Shown here piece after piece: positions 1 through 10,839 of a DNA stretch of 64,000 nucleotides. The stretch is from Homalodisca vitripennis (taxonomy: Eukaryota; Arthropoda; Insecta; Hemiptera; Cicadellidae): contig NC_060214.1 in the NCBI RefSeq assembly GCF_021130785.1, positions 1,639,001 through 1,703,000 on the forward strand, given 5' to 3'. A program made the translations under genes and the position numbers. Below the pieces are notes generated by a model that was given only the letters and a program-made list of their open reading frames with translations, ran no database searches and was not told the DNA's origin. Numbering within the stretch: the stretch's first letter is position 1; every line of letters starts with the position of its first letter.

Positions 1-224
1 ATATAATCAGTATTTATACTGTCTCAATCATTATTGCACGTTTGTTTCGTTATTTTCCCTTATCTAAATATTTCCTGAATAGTTTGTAAACACCACCAGG
101 AAACTCTCGGACATACAATACTTATCACTTATGCTGGTGGCTAATAGTGGTTTCACAGTTCACACTACGGACTGGGGGCATAACAATAATTTACTTTCTT
201 TATGACGTTTATGAACTTAAGGCA
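1..224. other. AT-rich non-coding segment
   Basis: I see no reading frame, tandem repeat or RNA gene here. The sequence is ordinary AT-rich DNA leading into the duplicated segment that begins near 225. Confidence 0.5.
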
Positions 225-745
225 GGACATTGCACAACTACAGTAGCGACGTCATTACCCCCTCTCACCGCCGCCAGAGTGTGCTGATGATGTTTTGATT
301 CGTTAGTTTCCTGTCTGCGCTCAAAGGAAATCTGTATTCTATTGAAATCGTTAACTTAAATCACTGAAATATGTATTACATTTGTTACAATATTTTGTAG
401 TGGTATAAGATTAAAAATTTTAATCTTACACCACTTAAATAAATATTACTGATCTTGTATTTATTATAATTAACAAAACAAAGCAAACCGCGGAACAGAG
501 CTGGGTTTATAGACGGTAATAAAAACTCCTACGCGTCCCCATTCAACGATATAGCTACCAAACATTAAAAGGTAGGAGGCTAAAATAAACTTTAGAATTC
601 CGCTTTTATACGAGACTGTCAGCTCATAAAATCAAATGACTTCCCTTTTTCTCTAAAACTAGCTGCAGTTTGAAATGTTTGAAAGCTCTCACATTAGTGT
701 TTTGTACTGCCTCAGCAACTATTGCGTCCGCTACCTCAATTTTTC
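225..745 (+). repeat. Diverged 0.5-kb duplicated segment, copy 1
   Basis: This segment aligns in the same order and orientation with 8838-9398. Shared landmarks are a CAGAGTGTKCTGATGATGTTTT block (276-297), TCCTACGC (526), a GGAAGCTAAAATAAACTTT-like block (575-593), a CTGCRGTTTGAAATGTTTGAA-like block (664-684) and TTTGTACTGC near 702. Between landmarks the copies have drifted and carry indels. It has no coding potential. It could be an old non-autonomous element or one end of an ancient segmental duplication; two copies cannot separate these. Confidence 0.6.
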
Positions 746-2290
746 CTAACCATTTCAACTCTTTCTTTTGTCTAATGAAGTCAATTTAATGTCTTATTTA
801 CAATAATGCCTGAAGTATATATCGAATCTTTTGTTTCTCAATATTTCTTTAACCTTTTTATCGTAAAAATAGAATAGGAATTAAAAATAAAAATTGCTTA
901 GTAAATCAGTTTAATCAAAATATTGAATTTGTCTTCAATACCTTACTAGTCCAGCTATTAGTAGTCAACGGTGTATTGTATAAGTGCAAAACCTGGTATT
1001 TTTTGTAATAGAGGAATTTCTTGAATACAATAACCGTCGACCGCGCTAATTTAGGTAGAAGTCGAAAAGGGAAGGTATCGAGGGGGTTAAGAATATCAAA
1101 ACATCAACCAACAGACCTAAACCATAAATAAACCATATACGTACAAAATATTTAGCATCATTCAGGAACTTAGGTTATATGGCAGAGATTCTACTGTTAT
1201 TTACGTGCTTGATGTCCTGTCTGAAGTACTCGTATGTCGAACTAATTAAAATACGAGAAGAGAACAATTATTGATCGGTATTTGTAACCCTTTCAATTGG
1301 CAAACCCCTCCAAGAGGTCTCGACTTTGTTCAACATTAGCGTGGCTGACAAGATATTTCGATATTAATTTCTACAAAAACCAGGTTTTTGATCAACAATG
1401 CAAGTTGACTGTCATGTCTCTGACTAATTATTATTTCTTTATCTCTCGAATGTAGAATCAAGACCCGAGTCAGCCGGCCTTGATTGATGAAGTTGGCTGA
1501 GATTTATTTAAAAAGAGACAACGTATGTAATTACATAATAATTACAGGATAAAACTGAAATAATCACGATGTGGCTGCTGCACGCTTTGTATTGGCAGCA
1601 ATTACGCTGGTAATTAATTATGGCATTGGGACACAAATGTTTGACATTTTAATATTTGATGCGATATCCATGATGTGAATATTCTATCTCTGTGCGAACG
1701 ACATCAATCACATTAATTAGTTTTAATACCAAAAATCGACCTAATTATATTACTTGTGCTGTGGATGGAAGATAGTTAAGATACTTGTTTGTAATTGAAT
1801 AACTTTGGTTTTAGACTATATATTTGAATTCAATCTGTGTGTATTGGTTTCCAGTAGAAGCAATATCCATTAATCCCATTTACTTAACTCTTTACACGAA
1901 CTCAGTGTTAGTGCTGAATAGCTCTCTTACTCTACAATACAGCGCAGGTATTTAAGTATAATGTAAGTATAAGTATCAACTCCAATGTTTAAGAGCGGAC
2001 TCGCACGAAGAACAAAGCGTCAATGTTAACCGCTTATGTAGTTGTATGGTTTACCAAACTGCACCAAATCATGAAGTTTTTAAATCCTGGTCATTGGAAT
2101 AATTTCACGGAACTAAACTCATTAGTTAAGGTTCTATACTGTTGCACTGTTGTATTTTAGTTTAGTATGTATTAAATAGTTTTAACCTAACAAGAACATT
2201 ATCAATCCATTGTATAACAATGTAGATAAAATAGCAGCAAGTGGTTTCAGGAATGTTACGGTCTTTTCACAATGAACCGTTCTCCTCAAT
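746..2290. other. AT-rich non-coding segment
   Basis: No gene, RNA or obvious repeat was found. A TCGACCGCGC stretch near 1037 is locally CpG-richer, but there is nothing else to support a promoter. Confidence 0.4.
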
Positions 2291-2294
2291 TTAC

Positions 2295-2830
2295 GATTCA
2301 ATTAAACTTTGGCAGGAAGTATCGTTCATTTCCCAACTCTCTCGTACGATCTTTTTCGTTATTTTCAATGGTGATAAACATTATTACGTACAATTAAGCT
2401 GTGGCAGGAAGTATCGATCTTTGAACTACTCTCTCATAGATCTTTTTGCTATTTTTAATGGGACATAAAAATTGTTAGGGGGAAGTTAATTTTGGCAGGA
2501 AGTATCGTTCTTTGACCAACTCTCTCGTAAAACTCGTTTGCTATTTTAAATGGGACATACAAATTATTAGGTACAATTAAAACTGTGGCAGGAAGTGTCG
2601 TTCTTTGCTCAACTCTGTCAAGGATTTTCTTGGGTTTTTTAGTGGGTCTTAAACATTCCTGTGTACAGATAAACTATGACAGGAAGTATCGTTCATTACA
2701 CAACTCTCTTGCAGGTATTCTTTGTTATTGTCAATGTGTCTAACATGCTTATGTATAAATAAACTGTGACAGGAAGTTAGTTCATTACACAGCTTTCTCG
2801 TAGGTATTCCTTTTTATGTTTAACAAGTCT
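2295..2830 (+). repeat. 92-bp tandem repeat, six diverged units
   Basis: The landmark GGCAGGAAGTATCGTTC, or its GACAGGAAG variant, recurs at about 2311, 2403, 2494, 2587, 2678 and 2768, spacing 90-93 bp. Each unit continues with an AACTCTCTCGTA-like block and an AT-rich part ending near TGGGACATAAA. The later units are more diverged. The 75-codon open frame across the first two units is simply repeat sequence without stops and is not a gene. Confidence 0.85.
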
Positions 2831-2834
2831 AAAA

Positions 2835-3985
2835 CACTCTTATGTACTATAATTTATTTTCTTAACTGTGTACAAATTAGTATGATTCATAAAACTCCTT
2901 AAAAATTTTTTTAAAATGCTCAAAACCATGTTTATCTATGATGGGTTTGAAATCTGGTAGTTTTGACATCTAAAACTGTAATGTGTTCCGAGATGTAAAA
3001 CGTGTCACTGTTTGCGTAAGTATCACCACGATTAGTCCCCAGCTCTTGGTCAGTATTCGTAAGTAATGCGTAACTGAAATTACTTACAAAAAATAGTCAG
3101 TTAAAAAAAAGGTTCTAGATCGTTTTTGGCAACCGGAATGAAAGAAGGAAACCATTTTCCATAGCACTATTTTTGATATCTCTTAAACAAATTCGAATAA
3201 AATACTACGAAATTTTATTATTGAAAGACAGTAGAACACGATAATTATTGAAATGTATGTCAAGGTAATATATTAGATACGTATTTAAAAATGTTGGTAC
3301 AATTATGATGTACAAATGAAAGTATGAGTTGAAAATCCACAACAGGAACATACTCCATACACTTCTCATATACTCTGCATCTAACAGATTCCTAGTTTTT
3401 TTAACAAAAATCAGTCATTGCCGTTCTGTGATAAATATATCAATGAAATAAAATGCACTTTTAAATTTGGGAGGATAAATATCTAAACTTCTCTTCAGTG
3501 TTTATCTAGTTATAGATGTCATAAGATAAATCTTATAGAAACCGGAGTTAAACCAAACTAGCAAACCTAATAAAAATGTAATAAAATGGTGAGTCTGTAT
3601 AAGACATCAAACTTTGGATTTCAGTTAGAGATAGCGGATGTTCAAATATCGTCTGTGATAGTATCACTTTTAATCAGTACTTTTGACCTTGTCGGTACCG
3701 ACTATCCTCCTTTGTGATAAGATCCCCGCACAGGCCAGTGGCTCATGAGGACTGGTAAAATAATGTTTAAAAGTGGATCGCCTATCTTTAAAAAAAGACA
3801 GGATAATTTATGAACGCTTTATTAAGCAGCTGTCAGGTCGGTATGATTACAAGGGATTTCAAGTATTGAAATAATTGCAATAGTTCGTATGTGCGTTCAA
3901 TTTGTCTGGATATTCCAAAATGTTCAAAGGTTGCAGAGTTTGGAATCTCCCAAACACTGAAAGTATCCAAATATCTTACAGAGAT
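2835..3985. other. AT-rich non-coding segment
   Basis: No gene or repeat array was recognised. The right end (about 3957-3985) already contains AAGTATCCA and TCTTACAGAGAT, which look like a decayed first unit of the adjoining 50-bp array. Confidence 0.4.
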
Positions 3986-5030
3986 AAAACTACCCCGTTT
4001 ACCGGAAGTATCCACTACGAGATCTCACAGAGATCATACTCCCCGTTTACCGGAAGTATCCACTCTCCGAGATCTCACACAGACCAGAATCCCCGTTCAC
4101 CGGAAGTATCCACTCTCCGAGATCTCACAGAGATCATACTCCCGTTTACCGGAAGTATCCACTCTCCGAGATCTCACAGAGATCAGAATCCCCGTTCACC
4201 GGAAGTATCCACTCTCCGAGATCTCACAGAGATCAGAATCCCCGTTTACCGGAAGTATCCACTCTCCGAGATCTCACACAGGTCAGAATCCTCTTTTATA
4301 GGAAGTATCCACTTTCCGAGATTTTACACAGATCATACTCCTCGTTTATAGGAAGTATCCACCCTCCGAGATCTCACAGAGATCAAAATCTCGTTTACCG
4401 GAAGTATCCACTCTCCGAGATCTCACAGAGATCAGAATCCCCGTTTACCGGAAGTATCCACTCTCAGATATCTCACAGAGATCAAAATCTCGTTTACCGG
4501 AAGTATCCACTCTCCGAGATCTCACACAGATCAGAATCCCACTCTTCGAGATCTCACATAGATCATACTCCCGTTTACCGGAAGTATCCACTCTCCGAGA
4601 TCTCACAGAGATCAGAATCCCCGTTTACCGGAAGTATCCACTCTCAGATATCTCACAGAGATCAAAATCTCGTTTACCGGAAGTATCCGCTCTCCGAGAT
4701 CTCACAGAGATCAGAATCCCCGTTTACCGGAAGTATCCACTCTCCGAGATTTCACATACTCCCCCGTTTACCAGAAGTATCCACTCTCCGAGATCTCACA
4801 CAGATCAGAATCCTCTTTTATAGAAAGTATCCACTCTCCGAGATCTCACAGAGATCAGAATCCCCCGTTTACCGGAAGTATCCACTCTCAGATATATCAC
4901 AGAGATCAAAATCTCGTTTACGTGAAGTATCCACTCTCCGAGATCTCACAGAGATCAGAGTCCCACGTTTATCAGAAGTATCCAAAACGAAGTTTTCGTA
5001 TAGATTAAAATCCTCTGTTTACCAGTCTTG
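3986..5030 (+). repeat. 50-bp minisatellite, about 20 units
   Basis: The unit reads roughly CCCCGTTTACCGGAAGTATC, then CACTCTCCGAGATCTCACAG, then AGATCAGAAT. GGAAGTATCC or a variant recurs at about 4001, 4052, 4102, 4151, 4201, 4251, 4301, 4351, 4400, 4450, 4499, 4580, 4630, 4679, 4729, 4772, 4822, 4874, 4923 and 4974. One unit near 4540 has lost its GTTTACCGGAAGTATC part. Internal units are nearly identical and edge units diverged. The open frames of 136 and 149 codons on the plus strand and 60 codons on the minus strand are repeat artefacts. Fourteen units contain ACCGGAAGT, the classical ETS-factor consensus. Confidence 0.95.
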
Positions 5031-6984
5031 TAAATAAGCAAAACACATCTTAAGACAATATGATTTATAATTATTTTTTTCGGGGAAATTTATAGTAAAC
5101 GGATTTTTTCTATACACACTCCGCTGAATTTTTATTGAAAAACATTTTCTTATGTATGTACGTTTGTAATTGCAATATTTTAATGGAACATTTTAATATT
5201 GACTTGATTGATGCAACATAATGAGAACAAGACACGTAGACTGGGTTTAGTTTGAATATAAATTCCCACATTGACTCAGTGTACGATTTGCAAGAGACGT
5301 GAATAAAAGTGATAAAGCCAACAAAACAGAAATGAATGACAGTGATACAGACTTACAGTCGACCGTGACGTCAAACAATCTGGACCGTTATTTCATTGTG
5401 CGAACTGTCCAGACAAATACAATCAGTCGCTTTAAAAAGTTTTTGGCTGGAGGGTTCTTAATGAATTTTAACCATTCTATGAACTGATTATTCTTATAAA
5501 TAACCACTACAAAATTAACAAAATGAGGCTAATGCAATAGATTATGGATTTATATTTTACATTCTATCTCGTAAAAACGTTACTCCTTGTTATCTAAGGT
5601 TACTTTTACAATTTCATGTAATATAGTGATATGTTTGCGCTAATACATTACTGTTTGAATTATAAATCATGCCAAAAGTTATGTAATTTTTTACCGACAT
5701 CTTGGAATATTTAAGAACTACATAGTTTATATTGAGATTCGAGAGACTGAAATGAAAAATTCACCTTAACGCCTAAAGTATCAGGTATAAAATATGCAAT
5801 TTTTATTTTTTATAATAACGATGAATTTATATTTTTATTTTCCCTAATTTTTATTTCTATTAGTTAAGAAAACCTAAACAACTAATTATTTTTATATAGA
5901 ATAACCTATTGTTATATCTGCGTTTTACATAATACTACGTCGAAATTATTACAAATTCAGGTCAAGCATTGTATAAAACTAATGGTAACATAATTGACAT
6001 ACAATTTTACATAGATAAAGAGAACTCTTAATATACAGTACAAGAACTAAGCTCCCATCGAACAGAGAATGAATATGTAAATAAAAAGATCAAATATGTA
6101 AATTTACCTCTGTAAATCTTGGCAGTTCTTAAAACTACAAGTCGGTTCTTTCCTTACTTAGAAACACGATTGTCGTTTCTTTCAACTCCAAAATGTAAAT
6201 ATTTTAGTTTTATATAGACTACATTCTGAGAGGAAAACCTGATTCTAATGTATGACAACGAGACGTAGACATTTGAGAAATCGGTGGAAAAGTTTATCTT
6301 CAAAAAGTTATGGTCTATCGGGCAGCTTTTTTTTAGTGAGATTTGAAATAGAAGGTTAGAAAATGGTTTAAAAAGAATAAATGTGATAAAAGTTTAAGTT
6401 TACCTTGGCACACGTGAATTGTCTCTTCTGACACTGATATTGATAGTGAAATCTCGAAAGGTTAATAAACTTATAAGTAAGTATAAGAAATATTTGTGAA
6501 AATATTCACCTGTTGGAGTTACGATTGTTAATATCCGCACATTTCGCTCTCCACCAAGAAATGATTAACCTACCATGTATGTATGTCGATGTATTTCCTA
6601 GGAGATATTTTTCTATCGTTACGAGAAACTAGTTCGTGTACCTATACAGTAGCTCCCGCATCAATGTATACAGTAAGAAACAAGAAATTTCTGTCTCTAT
6701 TACTATACAGTTGAATATTTAGATATTCATATATTGTAAGAATTCCATCGATATCTATCGACAGTGTAATCTTCTTAATTACATGAATGTCACATAATAG
6801 TATAGCTATAAACAGTATATACAATCCTGGACTGTTATCGTCCAAACTTCTGGCAACAAACTTCTGGCAGAGGTAGTATAAGTAACTCTATGGATACCGT
6901 GGTTATATCTATGTATTTAAACATATTATATTTACAGATATTAGGACGAAGCCTATTACTCGAGCAGATGTCCATAGTTGATTT
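5031..6984. other. AT-rich segment, one weak open frame
   Basis: This is mostly non-coding AT-rich DNA. A frame from the ATG at 5332 to 5487 would encode 51 residues containing LDRYFIVRTVQTN and a basic SRFKKF stretch. I considered a retroelement ORF1 remnant because a short aromatic motif of this kind occurs there, but the match is too short to claim. A TGACGTCA site (CRE consensus) lies at 5367-5374, inside that frame. Confidence 0.3.
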
Positions 6985-7600
6985 CTGTCTATAGGGCTGT
7001 CCGTCTATCTGTATGTTGGCAATATATCTTGAACCACGAATTGATGTAAGAAATTGTAGTTTGTCATGAAGGTTCATTTTGTATAAGCAAATACGAGTCG
7101 GATGATGGTGCATGTCACTCCATGGGATTTAGTTTGAATTTTAGTAAATATGTTTACATTGGTCAAGTAGGTAACCATGATGGCAACGATAAAAACAGCA
7201 GAATAAATAAATGTGTTAACAACTAAATTCAATCATACAAGATTTCTACATGTGACATTAAAAAGATTAGTAGCCTGTTTCCCCAAATTCATGCAACATC
7301 AACTTTATGTGACTTTCTGTTTAGAAAAAATAATAGAGTGGTTAGTGCATTTATTATTCGGTGGAAAGGTTGCTAACTCATCAGAGCTTTGTTAATGAAA
7401 CACTTCTATGAAAACCTAAGTGAATGAACATAAATGTGAATTTATAATGTGGTAAGATATCATGAGTAAATTGTTCTGTAGATATTAAACTTTCCAGGAA
7501 ACTTAATTTGTATAATATAGACTAGAATGAGTTCTATGATGGTACATGTCATTAAGCAAAGGATTCGGGTGAGAGTCTTTGACGCCTATCACTCATTAGT
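6985..7600 (+). repeat. Dispersed repeat (GATGATGGTGCATGTCAC family), copy 1
   Basis: The block GATGATGGTGCATGTCACTC near 7101 is followed by a TACATTGGTCAAGTAGG-like block, TGGCAACGATAAAAACAG, and TTCAATCATACAAGATTT. The same order appears at 29090-29225 and, more weakly, at 56250-56340. A second shared block, GAGTTCTATGATGGTACATG near 7529, recurs at 29508. Upstream there is a GTCTATCTGTATGTTGG stretch, comparable to GTCCGTCTGCCTGTTTT at 28981. I see no terminal repeats or coding sequence. A non-autonomous DNA element or Helitron derivative is possible, but this is unproven. Confidence 0.55.
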
Positions 7601-7822
7601 CTGAGACAATACATTTTATTTTCCAGGCGATTTGAACATTTATTTAATGTATAGTTTGTGTGTATATATGTACTCAGGTCATAAGGAGAATGAAACAAAC
7701 TCTAAACTTAAAATTTTGCACGTAACGTCAGTGAAGCCTGTTTACGCGAAAATTGGTTTGGCCAACTCCCAACTTTTTTACAAAACCATTCATTATTGTT
7801 TACATTTTAAGAAATTTTAGCT

Positions 7823-8640
7823 TCTCTAAATTGCATAGTTCTATGAATTTATAACCTTTTCTAGGTTTAGTCTTGCAGCACATAATTGGAAAAAAACGTA
7901 AATTGATTAATTTCTTTGTTCTCTTTAATTTATATTATTGTACAAGGTAAAAATGTTGTCAATACGCTCCCTGTTTGTTTCTAAAAAATATTATTATCAA
8001 TGTTTTATAATGGTAGATTTAAAATTCTTTTGTGCAATTTGTAAAAAGAAAAGTTTTGTTACTATAATATGCATATATTTCTAAATTTTATAAACTAAAA
8101 TTGGGGACGATTTCCTGATATTAGAGAACTTTTAGACAGCAAAAATTATTCGTACAGAAAATTCTTATGACGTATTTACGTGATATGGGTTTTGTCAGTT
8201 ATTCTCGTCAACTACTAAAACTATCTCTAAACTGAATAGTTCCATGAATTTTTAACCTTTTCTAGATTTGGTTTATCACGTAATTAGAAAGGATCATTTA
8301 ATTAAATTCATTATTCTCTTAAAAATTTATATTATTGTACATTTTAAGGATGTTGTTACTACAGTCCCCTAAACGTCTCAGTAATGTAAAAATATTGCTA
8401 TCGTCATTTTTAAATGGTAGATTTAAACTTCTTTCGTGAACATCGTAAAAAGAAAAACTCTAATACATTTTGACATATTTTTTAGAAGCATGCATGAAGT
8501 TATAAATTTAGAGATCTAAATTTGTGACGATTTCGTGGTAATAGAGAAAAACTTTTGGACGGTGAAAATTATCCTCATCGAAGTTCTTATGAAATATTTA
8601 TCTGATATAGGTTTGTCAATTATTCTCGTCAACTGAATCA
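7823..8640 (+). repeat. Tandem duplication of about 400 bp, two copies
   Basis: Copy 1 runs from about 7823 to 8223 and copy 2 from about 8224 to 8640. Paired landmarks are TCTCTAAAYTGMATAGTT (7823/8224), AACCTTTTCTAG (7853/8257), TATATTATTGTAC (7931/8329), ATGGTAGATTTAAA (8010/8413), a GACGATTTCSTGRTA block (8106/8525) and ATTCTCGTCAACT (8202/8622). The copies differ by many substitutions and small indels, so the duplication is old. No coding sequence is apparent. Confidence 0.8.
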
Positions 8641-8837
8641 CTAATATTAACTTACAGTCCAGCATAATATGTACGGTTACATACATAGTTTTATAAAAAC
8701 AACTGTGTGTGTTTCTGGAGACTAGGATATTAGGTAGCACTTCCCAACAGGGTTTAGTGTTACTGGAAGGGCGACAGCAGTCTTGAGGTAATGATCCCTA
8801 CAGAACTTCCCTAATGAAGCAACGATAGAAACGGAAC

Positions 8838-9398
8838 ACAACTTCAGTAGTGACGATACCTCCCACCAGAGTGTTCTGATGATGTTTTTAATCGTTAGTT
8901 CCTCTCTGAGCTCTCAGGAAATCCGAATTCTATTGAGGCTGGCACATTAGCATTTATCACTGGCAAACTCATATATTTATCCAAGAGGTTGTAATAGTTC
9001 AATATTTTGAATGATGATTTGCACTGTAGTTTATTACAATACACCATTTATACCGCTGTTAAATGTAGATAAAATATTCCAATGCAATCATTTATCAATT
9101 TAAAAACAAAAGTAATACCTCGCATATTTCAAAATCAAAGAATCACTAATTATACATTTTCCAAGTACTGTCCATTTTTAATGTTTCGATGAAGACCTCC
9201 TACGCATTCCATTTGAATATCAAACGAACCACAGGATTAAAAAGTGGGAAGCTAAAAATAAACTTTTGAATTCTGGTTTGTGTGATATGAATAAATGAAG
9301 TGAGCTCTCGTTGTCTCTTGGATTCGCTGCGGTTTGAAATGTTTGAATGCTCTTCCGTTACCGCTTTGTACTGCTACTGCAAATATGACGTTTGCTAA
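8838..9398 (+). repeat. Diverged 0.5-kb duplicated segment, copy 2
   Basis: This is the partner of 225-745. The order is ACAACTTCAGTAGTGACG (8838), CAGAGTGTTCTGATGATGTT (8867), GAATTCTATTGA, CTCCTACGCATTCC (9198), GGAAGCTAAAAATAAACTTT (9248), GCGGTTTGAAATGTTTGAA (9329) and CTTTGTACTGCTACTGC (9363). Order and orientation are conserved over the whole length, so the match is not chance. Confidence 0.6.
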
Positions 9399-10072
9399 CT
9401 ATGTTTTCAATGGTATATAAAACTCTTGCTTTTTTGTTCAATTTGTAAATGTTTCCGTATTTTAATGTGATAATTTTCCTTATATCTGCGTTGTATTGAG
9501 TAATTATAACAGTTCCTATTGAAAATTGAGAGTTTATTTGTACTACTAAATACCTGGTTGTCATGTCAGATAGTTTCTAGGAAGTGATGTCAACTAGCTG
9601 ATCAACTCTGACAACAACAGATTTTGTTTGATAAGAAGTCACCCGAGAAAAGGTAAAAGAAATCTCCAGAAAAGATACTGGGTCAACGATTGACGACTTC
9701 TTAAGAGGGACACGTTGCTGATGTTTGAAAATAATTTATTTAAAACAATATTTGATTAGAATCTTCCCCCTTCTCGATCTCCCCCTTCCACCCTCTCCAT
9801 ATATCTTTCCTTGATCGAGGGTTGACTTGGGACTGTAACGTAGACCACGTTGCTCAAAACGAGGAATATATGTTTTGAAAAAACTATCCGAGTATTGAGC
9901 GACTCAGATATTGATGAAAGTCAGGAATCACAGCCACCATGTTGTTTGTCAACTTAAATAACTCTAAAATAACATGCACTTAATAAAAACACTTAGGCCT
10001 TTCACAAAGCTTTGATATGATTTGTTTATATTAAAACTAGTTTTTAATTATGTATTAGGTTAGTTTCTTTAC

Positions 10073-10108
10073 CTGAAGAAGAGATCAGATTGCAGATCTC
10101 GTAACGTA
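10073..10108 (+). other. Hammerhead-core-like hairpin, degenerate
   Basis: The sequence CTGAAGAA is followed by GAGATC (10081-10086), an eight-base loop, the exact complement GATCTC (10095-10100) and then GTAACGTAA. A hammerhead ribozyme core has CUGAUGA, stem II, then GAAAC. This site has one change in each conserved box (CTGAaGA, GtAAC), so it is probably inactive or a coincidence. Stems I and III were not resolved. Weaker look-alikes occur at 18558-18580 and 24638-24661. Confidence 0.25.
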
Positions 10109-10795
10109 ATGTTTACTGATTTCTTGTTTCACTTAACGATGGCAAACGTCCTGAAAAATCCTGTTTTCCTCCACAATGCAACTATCTCTATAATATGACA
10201 CTATGATCAGCAGCTGAAGTTACCTATATCTAATAAATGAGAGTTTAGTTAGCACATACATTGGCTCATTTCTTATATTCATTATAGTTATTAATAACTA
10301 TAAAATAAGCTTTTAATTTTTTAAGAACTATAATAAGACATGAGTCGTTTTGTAAACCAGCAATTATTGTTGAAAACCGCTCCAAAATAAAGTCCTTATT
10401 TATTTATTTCTCAGTTAAACAATTATTTTAATTTTTTTAAACAATAAAAAACAATAACAAACAAGAATTTCACTAAATTTACATTTCTAGGTGACACGGC
10501 TGACGGTTATATGTTTCGATAATAGTTTCATAAATATCAAACCGATGTTCCTGAACAGGCCGATTAGTGTTGCATTTTTCCCGGGGCAGTGCTCACAGTT
10601 ATTACGTCACTGATCACGTGACGGTCTAATCAATCGTATGATTCCATTTGTTGAATTTTTGTACTTGGCATCCCCCATTTTCCATGTCACCACGTTAATT
10701 TGTCTGAAAATATATTCGGAAAATTGGATAATAATTGTTTTTGTAATACTTATATTTCTCATTCTTGGAGGTCAAAATAATCATTTAATAGACAG

Positions 10796-10797
<2 letters not shown>

Positions 10798-10838
<41 letters not shown>
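10798..10838. repeat. (TA)n microsatellite
   Basis: About 20 uninterrupted TA dinucleotides. Confidence 0.95.

Positions 10839-10839
<1 letters not shown>

Noticed and set aside
2241..2468. A 75-codon plus-strand frame
   Set aside because: It covers the first two units of the 92-bp repeat and begins at a non-ATG codon.
3891..4351. Overlapping plus-strand open frames of 136 and 149 codons
   Set aside because: They lie wholly in the 50-bp minisatellite. Two frames are open at once because the unit lacks stops, and the peptides are repeats of the unit.
3986..5030. A CRISPR array
   Set aside because: Units are contiguous and near-identical over their whole length, with no unique spacers. The setting is a eukaryotic repeat region.
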